DNA from: Deltaproteobacteria bacterium
GTDB lineage: Bacteria; Myxococcota_A; UBA796; UBA2385
Direction of reading: 5' to 3'
Assembly (NCBI GenBank): GCA_018401435.1
Contig: JAGYJW010000009.1
Location: 1 to 64,000, forward strand
DNA length: 64,000 bases
In this document: positions 34,937 to 42,302 of the stretch, piece after piece
Layout: each line of letters starts with the position of its first letter
Position numbering within the stretch: position 1 is the first letter of the stretch
Notes under the pieces: generated by a model
Told to the model about the DNA's origin: nothing
Databases searched by the model: none
The model's input: only the letters and a program-made list of their open reading frames with translations
Made by a program: the position numbers and the translations under genes

Positions 34937-36177
34937 GCCTGCGCACCCGCCCCGGCAAAGCGGACCTCAAGCACGCTCTCTTCGGCCGGAACCCCCACCC
35001 GCAGCGGAAAGCCATAGTGGCCGGTGGCCCGGTGCACATAGAGCCGGTTGCGCCCCTGGGCCCAGGGGCCGTGGTCGGGGATGACCGAGAAGGCCCGCAC
35101 CACCGTCCAGTCCAACCCGAAGCTGACCAGACCCAGCTGGCCGCCATGGGTGTGGCCGCTGAACACGAGGTCGGCCTCGCCGTCGGGACAGTGGGTGAAG
35201 GCGCCTGGATCGTGCAGGAGCACAATGCGGGGAATGGTCTCACCGTCCCCGTTCACGGGCCGCCCGACCCCGCGCAACACCCCAGCCACATGGGCCGCCC
35301 GGTCCCGCCAGCGGAAGTCCAGGCCCACCACCTGCACCGGCCCCACCGGCGTGCGGGCCACCACCGCCCGATCCACCAGAAGCACCACCCCCGCCGCGGC
35401 CAGAGCCTCGGCCACAACCGGCAGGCTCTCGTGATCGTGGTTGCCCAGGCAGGCGTAGACCCGCGGGTGGGCCCGAAGCGGCGCCAGGGCGCGGGCCAGG
35501 GGTTCGCTGCTGCCCTGGCTGGCCACTGTGAGCAGGTCGCCGGTGAGCACGATGAGGTCCGGGTGAGCCGCCACCGCTCGCGCGCAGATGCGCCGCAGCC
35601 GCGCCTCGGACATGAAGGGCCCCAGGTGGGTGTCCGTCAGCTGCACCACTCGCAAGGGCCGATCCGCGTGGTCGGCCGGCGCTTCACGGGGCAGGCCCCG
35701 GCGCCGCTGCTGCATGGCCGGATGCGGGGCGAGCACCGGCCCCTCGGTGCTGCGGCTGAGGTCCAGGCTGACCGTCTGCTTGCGGGTGGTCACACTTTGG
35801 AAGAGGCCCACGGCCGCCAGCCCATAGGGCAGCCACAGCCCAGGGGGATCCCAGGGGCCGATCGCGACCAGGGCCCAGGGCAGCGCCAGGAAGCTGCCGG
35901 CCATGAAGGTGCTGGCCGGCCAGGACACCAGCGGGCTCCACAGGCGGGGCCGCGGCAGCCCGGTGATCAGCACCGCGACCTCGAGGTAGACCAGCACCTG
36001 CAGCACGCCGAAGAGCGGCGCAAAGCCGGCCGCCAAGGTCAGCAACGAGACGGTCAACATGGCGTGGACCAGCAGCACCGCGGCCACGCCCTGGGCCAGG
36101 CGTCGGCCACGACGCAGGGCCACGGTGCCAGTCACCAGCCCCATTCCCACCACGGTCACCATCACGAAGCCGGTCAT
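34933..36177 (-). CDS. membrane-anchored metallophosphoesterase (YkuE-like)
   Basis: A 414-residue protein with about five N-terminal membrane helices (residues 1-135) followed by a calcineurin-like domain: VVQLTDTHLGPF, LIVLTGDLLT, ACLGNHDHES, VLLHDPGAF and LVFSGHTHGGQL. The architecture resembles YkuE/UDP-2,3-diacylglucosamine pyrophosphatase-like membrane phosphoesterases, with the catalytic domain facing one membrane side. The substrate is unknown. It is translationally coupled to tapT downstream. It is distinct from the soluble enzyme at 24076, so the window has two such enzymes of different type. Confidence 0.88.
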   Translation of the reverse strand: MTGFVMVTVVGMGLVTGTVALRRGRRLAQGVAAVLLVHAMLTVSLLTLAAGFAPLFGVLQVLVYLEVAVLITGLPRPRLWSPLVSWPASTFMAGSFLALPWALVAIGPWDPPGLWLPYGLAAVGLFQSVTTRKQTVSLDLSRSTEGPVLAPHPAMQQRRRGLPREAPADHADRPLRVVQLTDTHLGPFMSEARLRRICARAVAAHPDLIVLTGDLLTVASQGSSEPLARALAPLRAHPRVYACLGNHDHESLPVVAEALAAAGVVLLVDRAVVARTPVGPVQVVGLDFRWRDRAAHVAGVLRGVGRPVNGDGETIPRIVLLHDPGAFTHCPDGEADLVFSGHTHGGQLGLVSFGLDWTVVRAFSVIPDHGPWAQGRNRLYVHRATGHYGFPLRVGVPAEESVLEVRFAGAGAQA

Positions 36178-36268
36178 CGGCCCTCCCGGCCTCTCAGTCC
36201 CTGCAACCTGCCCACCAATCGCCGGGCTGGCAAGCGCTGCGGCCGGGTTGCCTCCCCCCCCTGGCCGA

Positions 36269-38509
36269 TCAGGGCGGAGGAGATCCGGGCGGAAGGGGTC
36301 CCAGCGGGGCCGCGCCGGCCTGCACCAGGCCCTGTCGACGCAGCTCCTTGAGGAAGGCCTCGCCCACCACCCGGTGGCCCGCCTCGGTCAGGTGGCAGTC
36401 GTCCATGAAGAGCGGATCTCCACTGCTGCGATGCAGCAGGTCGGCCACATCCAGGTAGCTGACGCCCGGCCGGTCCTCGGCCAGTTCGGCCATCATGGCG
36501 TTGTAGCCGGCCAGGGGCCCAGGATCGGGCGCGAGGCCCTCGCTGGCCAGCACCACCCGGCCCCCGCGCTGCACCACCGCATCGGTGATCTGCACCAGGT
36601 TGTCCCGGGCGTCGGCGATGGGCACCGCCACCCGCCGCGCGGCGGGTCGAAGGGCGCTCAGCCCATAACGAAGGGCCTGGTAGAGCCGCAGCTGACCCAG
36701 CAGCCGGCTCAGGCGGCGGTTGCCCTCACCCTGGCGCCAGGCCGCATAGAGCTGGGCATAGGGCACGGGAACGGGGGTGAGCAGGTCGTTGTGACCCACA
36801 TAGAGGGTGAGCACATCCGGCTGGAGATCGTCGATGTGGTCGAGCAGGTAGCGGCGAATATGCCAGGTGGTCCAGCCGCCCACTCCCTGGTTGATCACCT
36901 GGAGCTGCCCCCCCGCCCCTTCGGCGATGCGCGCGGGGTAGAAGTCGGCCAGATCGTCATTCTGAAAGGCGCCCCCGGTGCTGCTGCCCCCCATCGCCAC
37001 CAGCCGCTGGCGACCGTCAGCCGCGGGGATCTGCACCGGGTATCCGCGGTCGGGATAGACCGTGTGCTCGGCCTTCTCGAAGAGGTCGAAAGAGTCGGTG
37101 GCCTCGGGCACCCAGCCATAGATGTCGTCGGGCCGGGTGCGGGAGCCTTTGCCGTTCCAGGCGATCCCCGCCGGCGTGTAGCGCAAGGCGCCTTCGGTGG
37201 CGGCCACAAGCCCCAGGCTGAGGGCCAGGCAGCTGAGGTTGTAGAAGCGCACCCGCTCGGCGTTGCTGTTGACCCAGAGCAGGCCGCCATAGGCCAGGCC
37301 GCCCAGCCCGGCAGCCGCAGGGGCCACCCGGTGCAAGGCGCCCATCAAGGCCACCGCACAGGCCACGCTCGCGCCCAGGGCCAGGATGGCGCTGGCGCTT
37401 CGGCCGAGGCCGGCCGCTGCCCAGGCCGCCAGCAGCCGGGGCAGGAGCAGGCCGATGGCCAGGAGCACGAGCAGGCCCAAAGCGACCGCCGCTGCGGGCC
37501 CAAGCGCACCCGGGGCCGAGGCCCAGGCGAGGCAGGCGGGCAGGCGGCGGCGATGGGGGCGGCAGCGGGCCAGTCCGGCGCTTCGCCTCCATCAGGCGTC
37601 GGTGCTCCTTCAGGGCCCGACCCAGGTGGTGGCTCAGCTTCATCAGGCTGGCCAGCCAGCGAAAGGGGCCCCAGCGCCGCCAGCCAGGGGCACCGGCAGC
37701 CACAGGATCCGCGCGGTCTCGGCGAAGCTGCGCAGGTCCACCCGCAGGGCCAGCAGGCTGAGGCAGAGCGGCAGGGTGGTGAGCGCGACCAAGGCTGCGG
37801 TCGCCCCCAGCCACAGCTCCAGGCCCACCAGGCCGGCAGCAATCAAGGCCCCGGTGGCCCACCAGAGGGGCCGCAAGGCGGGACCCGGGGGCAGGATCTT
37901 CACCTGGCCCACCTCCAGGTCTCGAAGTTGCACCCGCCGCAGCCCCGAGCGCAGCGCCGGACCCGACTCCCCCAAGGGCACGGGGCAGTCCGAGCGCTGT
38001 CCGTCGATCTCCACCACCACGCCACCCCGGAGCGGCTCAATGCGCACCGAGACCGCCTCCAGGGTGGGCGGGGCCAGGGGGGGCTCGCAGGCCACGGATT
38101 CAAGCTGCCCGCGGTCGCGGCGCACCAGCCTGCTCCCCGGCTCACCCAATCGCTCGAGAACAAGCCCCACGCCACCATCTTCGCTCGGCCCCCGCGGCAG
38201 GCTGGTCCACAGCTCCAGCTGTCCGTCCGGCGGCAAGCGCACCCGCGTGGAGATGGGCGCGGGACCGGAGTGCAGGTGGGGGTCTTCGGGCCAGAGAGTG
38301 CCCCAATAGTCCAGGCTCCAGGCCGTGGGATCGGGGGGAACCCGGCCCACCAGGCTGCCCAGGCGGGTGGGCACTCTCGAGGCCTCCAGGGTCCAGTCGG
38401 GGGGCGCCCGGCTGGAGCGCTCCTCCAACGCACCCTGCCAGGCAGCCTCGCCCACCACGGCCCCCGCAATGCCTGCCAGCAGCGGCAAGGCTCGGGCCAA
38501 CCCCTTCAT
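36269..38509 (-). CDS. large membrane protein with C-terminal SGNH/GDSL hydrolase domain, two frameshifts
   Basis: The N-terminal frame (ATG 38509) has a signal/anchor, an extracytoplasmic domain of about 190 residues, and membrane helices (ALRPLWWATGALIAAGLVGL). Near 37655-37680 it shifts to a frame with MKLSHHLGRALKEHRRLMEA, and near 37480-37560 back to the first frame, which gives four membrane helices and a 403-codon SGNH part: VAMGGSSTGGAF (block I), GVGGWTTW, LYVGHNDLL (block III) and DDCHLTEAGH (block V). The two indels compensate, implying one protein of about 746 residues. The role may be acyl-ester hydrolysis or transfer at the cell surface. If the shifts are real, only the SGNH part is made. 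Confidence 0.7.
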
Positions 38510-38534
38510 GGGCCAGCCAGGGGGCGTTCTGCGC

Positions 38535-39131
38535 TCATTTCAGCGGGACGGCCTTGACCTTGGCCTTCCCGTCTTCGACGGTCACCCGGAACTTGACCGC
38601 GTCACAGCGGTAGCGGCTCTTGATGGTGCGCACCTGCTTCTGCAACACATCGCGCACGCTCTCAAAGGACATGTCGGCGGACTGCCCGCAGCTCTTGCGG
38701 GCCTCGACATAGCTGTCGAAGACCGCCTGGAATGCCGCCCGCTCACGCTCTTCGGGGCTGGGCGGCGCGCGCCGCTCCCGGGGGCCCTCGGCGGGGGGGG
38801 CACCGCGGGACCGGTCGTGCAGATCGGCCCGGAACTTCATCTTGGGGTGGGTGCCGCGCTCGATCATCACCAGGTTGCGCTGCCAGAACAGCTCCATGCT
38901 GGCGAAGCGCGCCCGCAGGGACCGCAGCTTGTGCTGTTGCCGGGTGCTGGTCACCACCACCTGCTGCATCTCGCGCAGCATGCGCCGCAGATCGTCCCGT
39001 TCGCGGACGGGCTCGACGCGCTCGATCCCGGAGAAGTACTTGTCATACTCCACCTTCAGCACGAAGAGCCGCTTCTCGAACTCCTCGAAGCGGTTGTTGA
39101 GGACGATGTCGATCTTGTCGCGCTTGGCCAC
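38535..39131 (-). CDS. MXAN_5187-type C-terminal domain protein
   Basis: About 198 residues from a GTG at 39131 with GGAGG five bases ahead; an upstream ATG at 39158 lacks a site. The N-terminal half is a long charged coiled coil (IVLNNRFEEFEKRLFVLKVE ... RDDLRRMLREMQQVVV). The C-terminal 70 residues (FDSYVEARKSCGQSADMSFE, then VRTIKSRYRCDAVKFRVTVE) match the domain named after Myxococcus MXAN_5187, whose role is unproven. It is divergent from a response regulator, 80 bp apart. The taxonomic spread of this domain supports a myxobacterial relative. Confidence 0.75.
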   Translation of the reverse strand: MAKRDKIDIVLNNRFEEFEKRLFVLKVEYDKYFSGIERVEPVRERDDLRRMLREMQQVVVTSTRQQHKLRSLRARFASMELFWQRNLVMIERGTHPKMKFRADLHDRSRGAPPAEGPRERRAPPSPEERERAAFQAVFDSYVEARKSCGQSADMSFESVRDVLQKQVRTIKSRYRCDAVKFRVTVEDGKAKVKAVPLK

Positions 39132-39211
39132 CCATCCTCCGGCCCGGCATTCTACCATCTTGGCGGCCGAGAGGTTCGCCGCCCGGCCGGGTGCCGCGAT
39201 AGCGACCCTGC

Positions 39212-40009
39212 ATGCCTACCCTGCGAAGCAGCCCCAGCAGCGCCAGCCCCGTTCGGGTGCTGGTCGTGGACGACGAAGAGGAGATCCTCGAGCTGCTTGG
39301 CGAGTACCTCAAGGCCCGGGGCTTCGCGGTTGCCACGGCCTATGACGGGGCCGACGCCATGGCCGCGCTGCACGCCGAGGATCTCGACCTCGTCATCACC
39401 GACATGAAGATGCCCCAGGCCGACGGCCTGGAGCTGCTCGCCGCCACCCGAGCCTTGCGCCGGCCGGTCGGGGTGATCTTGATGACCGGCTATGGCACGG
39501 TCGAGACGGCCACCCACGCCCTGACCCACGGCGCCTACGCCTACCTGCTCAAGCCCTTCAAGCTCCGCGACCTGCACAACGTGGTCAAGGGGGCCCTGGT
39601 CCGCCTTGAAAGCGAGCGGGACGCCCAGCGCCTGCCCCAGCTGGTCGAGTTCTACGAGGGCGTGCACGGGGCGAAGGGCCCCGACGATCTGCCGCGGCTG
39701 CAAGGGCTGCTGGCCACCGTCGCGCTGGCCGAGACCCACAGCCACGAGGTCGCGGTCTGGCTGAAGGGGCCCGGCGGCTGGGAGGCCGTGGCCCGGGGCG
39801 GGCACGCCGACGCCCTGTCTTCGGTCGATCCCCAAGACCCCGGCCTGGACGATGCCAGCATCTGCGCGGCGCCGCTCTATCGAAAGGGCCAGCGGGTGGG
39901 CACCCTCGCGGTCGCGGGCCCCCGGCAGTCCGAAGACGCCAACGCCCGGCTGACCCGCCTGGCGGCGGCCTTCTCCCACGCCCTGGATCGCGCCGCTCCC
40001 CAGGCCTGA
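39212..40009 (+). CDS. response regulator with C-terminal GAF-like domain
   Basis: A 265-residue protein. The receiver spans about 14-130: VRVLVVDDEEEI (acid pair), DLVITDMKMPQADGLELL (phospho-acceptor Asp), ILMTGYGTVE (Thr) and YLLKPFKLRDL (Lys), all conserved. The rest has no DNA-binding motif; it looks like a small GAF-type fold (ALAETHSHEVAVWLKGPGGW ... IYRKGQRVGTLAVAGP-like). It may signal by protein contact or sense a ligand. It ends just before a strong bidirectional terminator and the flagellin genes. No kinase is adjacent. Confidence 0.88.
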   Translation: MPTLRSSPSSASPVRVLVVDDEEEILELLGEYLKARGFAVATAYDGADAMAALHAEDLDLVITDMKMPQADGLELLAATRALRRPVGVILMTGYGTVETATHALTHGAYAYLLKPFKLRDLHNVVKGALVRLESERDAQRLPQLVEFYEGVHGAKGPDDLPRLQGLLATVALAETHSHEVAVWLKGPGGWEAVARGGHADALSSVDPQDPGLDDASICAAPLYRKGQRVGTLAVAGPRQSEDANARLTRLAAAFSHALDRAAPQA

Positions 40010-40039
40010 GCGCGTTCGGCTCGCCGACCCGAAAAGGAC

Positions 40040-40071
40040 AAGAGGCCGACCCCGTCAGGGGCCGGCCTCTT
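40040..40071. terminator. bidirectional hairpin terminator
   Basis: AAGAGGCCGACCCC-GTCA-GGGGCCGGCCTCTT forms a 14-bp stem with one A-C mismatch. It lies between the response regulator stop (40009) and the convergent flagellin stop (40088). On the minus strand it is followed by GTCCTTTTC, a short U-rich tract. It can serve both genes. Confidence 0.8.
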
Positions 40072-40087
40072 CGGGCTTCCGGTCAGA

Positions 40088-40918
40088 TCACTGGAGGAGG
40101 GAGATGACGGACTGGTTGATGTTCTTGGCCTGCGCCAGGGCGGCCACGCCGGCCTGCTGCATGATCTGCTGCTTGGTCAGCTCGGAGGTCTCGTAGGCGA
40201 AGTCCGCGTCCTTGATCTGGCTCTCGGCGGCGGACAGGGCCTCGACAAAGACCGAGGCGTTGTTGATGGCCGAATCCAGGCGGTTCTGCACGGCGCCGAG
40301 CACCGACCGGCCGCTGTTGACCGAGTCCAGGGCCGTGTCGATGGCGTCCAGGGCGGCCTGGGCGCCACCGGCGGTGGACACGTTGAGGGCCGTGGTGTCC
40401 ACGCCCAGCGAGGTCACGCGCAGGTCCACGAGGCTGATGGTGATGCGGCTGGTGGAGGCGTTGGTGATGCCGACCTGCACATCCAGCGAGGTGCTGCTGT
40501 TGTCGCTGAGGGACACGCCGTTGAACTGGGTGGAGGAGGCGATGCGGTTGATCTCCTCCTGCAGCTCTTCGAACTCGTCGGCGATGTAGGCGCGCTCGTC
40601 GTCGTCCAGGGTCTCGCTGGCGCTCTGCACAGCGAGTTCGCGCATCCGCTGGAGGATGTCGGTCACCTCGTTGCTGGCCGACTCCGCCGTCTGGATGATG
40701 GAGATGCCATCATTGGCGTTGCGGATGCCCTGCTCCTGGCTGATGACCGCGGTCTCCAGGTTGGTGGCCACACCCAGACCTGCGGCGTCGTCGGCGGCGC
40801 GGTTGATGCGCATGCCGCTGGAGATGCGCTCCAGGCTGGTGCCCAGCCGCTGCGTGGTGCGGTTGAGCTGCCCGGTAGCCTTGATCGAGGCGATGTTGGT
40901 GCGAACGGTCATGGCCAT
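40088..40918 (-). CDS. fliC: flagellin (copy 1)
   Basis: A 276-residue flagellin, the filament subunit exported by the flagellar type III apparatus. From ATG 40918 (GGAGGG upstream) it begins MAMTVRTNIASIKATGQLNR and has the conserved D0/D1 N-region (RISSGMRINRAADDAAGLGV) and C-region (LGAVQNRLDSAINNASVFVE ... QQAGVAALAQAKNINQSVIS-LLQ). The central variable region is very short, so the filament surface is minimal. It is closely similar to and exactly as long as the upstream copy at 41072. No other flagellar gene is in the window. Confidence 0.95.
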   Translation of the reverse strand: MAMTVRTNIASIKATGQLNRTTQRLGTSLERISSGMRINRAADDAAGLGVATNLETAVISQEQGIRNANDGISIIQTAESASNEVTDILQRMRELAVQSASETLDDDERAYIADEFEELQEEINRIASSTQFNGVSLSDNSSTSLDVQVGITNASTSRITISLVDLRVTSLGVDTTALNVSTAGGAQAALDAIDTALDSVNSGRSVLGAVQNRLDSAINNASVFVEALSAAESQIKDADFAYETSELTKQQIMQQAGVAALAQAKNINQSVISLLQ

Positions 40919-41038
40919 GGAAGAGCCCTCCAGTTGAAATTCTTGGGGTCCGGCGCGGCGGGCGTGCCGCCTGGCCCGCAAGGGACCGATGGTGCCGGAA
41001 GTTAGACGATGGGACGGTTGCGGTCAAGGCCTCCGCCA

Positions 41039-41059
41039 GGAGCCCCCCGGCGGGGCTCC
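41039..41059 (-). terminator. hairpin after flagellin copy 2
   Basis: GGAGCCCC-CCGGC-GGGGCTCC is a perfect 8-bp stem with a 5-base loop, 12 bases past the stop of the flagellin at 41072. There is no U tract, so it may be a weak terminator or an mRNA-stabilising hairpin that lowers read-through into flagellin copy 1. Confidence 0.5.
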
Positions 41060-41071
41060 CAAGCCGGGCGC

Positions 41072-41902
41072 TTAGTTGAGCAGGGAGATCACGGACTGGT
41101 TGATATTCTTGGCCTGGGCCAAGGCAGCGACACCGGCCTGCTGCATGATCTGGTGCTTGGTCATCTCGGAGGTCTCGGTCGCGAAGTCCGCGTCGCGGAT
41201 CTGGCTCTCGGCCGCGGACAGGGCCTCGGAGAAGACCTGGTTGTTGTTCAGCGAGCTGTCCAGGCGGTTCTGCACGGCGCCCAGGGTGGAGCGGCCGGCG
41301 TTGACCGAGTCCAGGGCGGTGTCCAGCGCGTCCAGGGCCGTCTGGGCCAGGGTGGAGGTGGACAGGTTCATCGCGGTGGTGTCCACGCCCAGGGAGGTGG
41401 CGCGGAGGTCGATCAGGCTGATCGCGATGCGGCTGGTGGCGTCGTTCTGGATGCCCACCTGCACATCGAGCGAGGTCTGGCTGTTGTTGGTCAGCTCGAC
41501 GCCGTTGAACTCGGTGACGTTGGAGATGCGGTCCACCTCGGCGGACAGCTCTTCGAACTCGTCCTGGATGTAGGCGCGCTCGTCGTCGTCCAGGGTCTCA
41601 CTGGAGGACTGCACGGCCAGCTCGCGCATGCGCTGCAGGATGTCCACCACCTCGGTCGCAGCGGACTCGGCCGTCTGGATGATGGAGATGCCGTCGTTGG
41701 TATTGCGCATGGCCTGGCGGGTGCTGATGACCTGGCTCTCCAGGTTGGTGGCGACGCCCAAGCCCGCCGCGTCGTCTGCAGCCTTGTTGATGCGCATGCC
41801 GCTGCTGATGCGGCTGAGCGAGTTGCCCAGCGAGCGGTTGGTGCGGCCGAGGTTGCCTGAGGCCATCATCGCCGAGACATTGGTGCGAACGGTCATCGCC
41901 AT
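41072..41902 (-). CDS. fliC: flagellin (copy 2)
   Basis: A 276-residue flagellin from ATG 41902 with GGAGGAGC upstream, starting MAMTVRTNVSAMMASGNLGR. The N-terminal D0/D1 (RISSGMRINKAADDAAGLGV) and the C-terminal ALAQAKNINQSVISLLN are intact. It differs from copy 1 mostly in residues 15-30 and around 140-200 (QTSLDVQVGIQNDATSRIAI versus the STSLDVQVGITNAS form). Tandem duplicates of equal length suggest a recent duplication with each copy kept under selection. A possible flagellar promoter lies upstream. Confidence 0.95.
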   Translation of the reverse strand: MAMTVRTNVSAMMASGNLGRTNRSLGNSLSRISSGMRINKAADDAAGLGVATNLESQVISTRQAMRNTNDGISIIQTAESAATEVVDILQRMRELAVQSSSETLDDDERAYIQDEFEELSAEVDRISNVTEFNGVELTNNSQTSLDVQVGIQNDATSRIAISLIDLRATSLGVDTTAMNLSTSTLAQTALDALDTALDSVNAGRSTLGAVQNRLDSSLNNNQVFSEALSAAESQIRDADFATETSEMTKHQIMQQAGVAALAQAKNINQSVISLLN

Positions 41903-41973
41903 GGGGAGCTCCTCCGAGGGGGTCAACGGGGCTGGGACGAATCCCGAGCGCCCTTTCCGTGCTTGCTCCAGTC

Positions 41974-42001
41974 TCGTCGGAGCCCCCTCCGGCAGCTTTT
42001 A
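41974..42001 (-). promoter_or_regulatory. possible sigma-28 (FliA) promoter for flagellin copy 2
   Basis: On the minus strand TAAA (42001-41998) is followed after 16 bases by TCCGACGA (41981-41974), resembling the FliA pattern TAAA-N15-GCCGATAA. It would start transcription about 60 bases before the flagellin ATG. The match is imperfect. Confidence 0.3.
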
Positions 42002-42159
42002 GGGGGGGCCTGCACTTTCTACCGATTTTCCGAGGTGGCACGCATTGGTCGGCGTTTACCCTCGCTTATTTCGATGACATCAGCCGATCGCGAAGAAAAA
42101 TTGGATGGGGGACTCATGTCTGGGTCACAGCAGCCGAGGGCTTCGGAAGATCGCCGGGA

Positions 42160-42190
42160 CCCGCCCCCGCCTCGCCCGACCGGGGGCGGG
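42160..42190 (+). other. GC-rich hairpin in the radical-SAM leader
   Basis: CCCGCCCCCG and CGGGGGCGGG form a perfect 10-bp stem around an 11-base loop, 112 bp before the radical-SAM ATG. There is no U tract. It could be an attenuator-like structure in the 5' leader or a stop for transcription entering from upstream. Confidence 0.4.
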
Positions 42191-42302
42191 GCGATAGGCC
42201 GCAGTCAGCTTGGTCCAGGGACCCGCAGCCGCCTGCCGCGCATCGACGGCGGGGTGGCGTGGAGCCCGCCCCCCTGGACCGCCCACGCAGACGGAGCCAG
42301 CC

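Larger units (their letters stand above)
41903..42302. other. 400-bp divergent intergenic region
   Basis: This gap separates flagellin copy 2 from the radical-SAM gene. It contains the possible FliA site, a patch of lower GC around 42040-42110 (TTATTTCGATGACATC, GAAGAAAAATTGG) that could hold the plus-strand promoter, and a strong hairpin at 42160-42190. No open frame looks like a gene. Confidence 0.5.

Noticed and set aside
42035-42052. TGGCAC followed by TTGG, a possible sigma-54 promoter
   Set aside because: The -12 element lacks GC at the required 10-base spacing and it points away from the flagellins.
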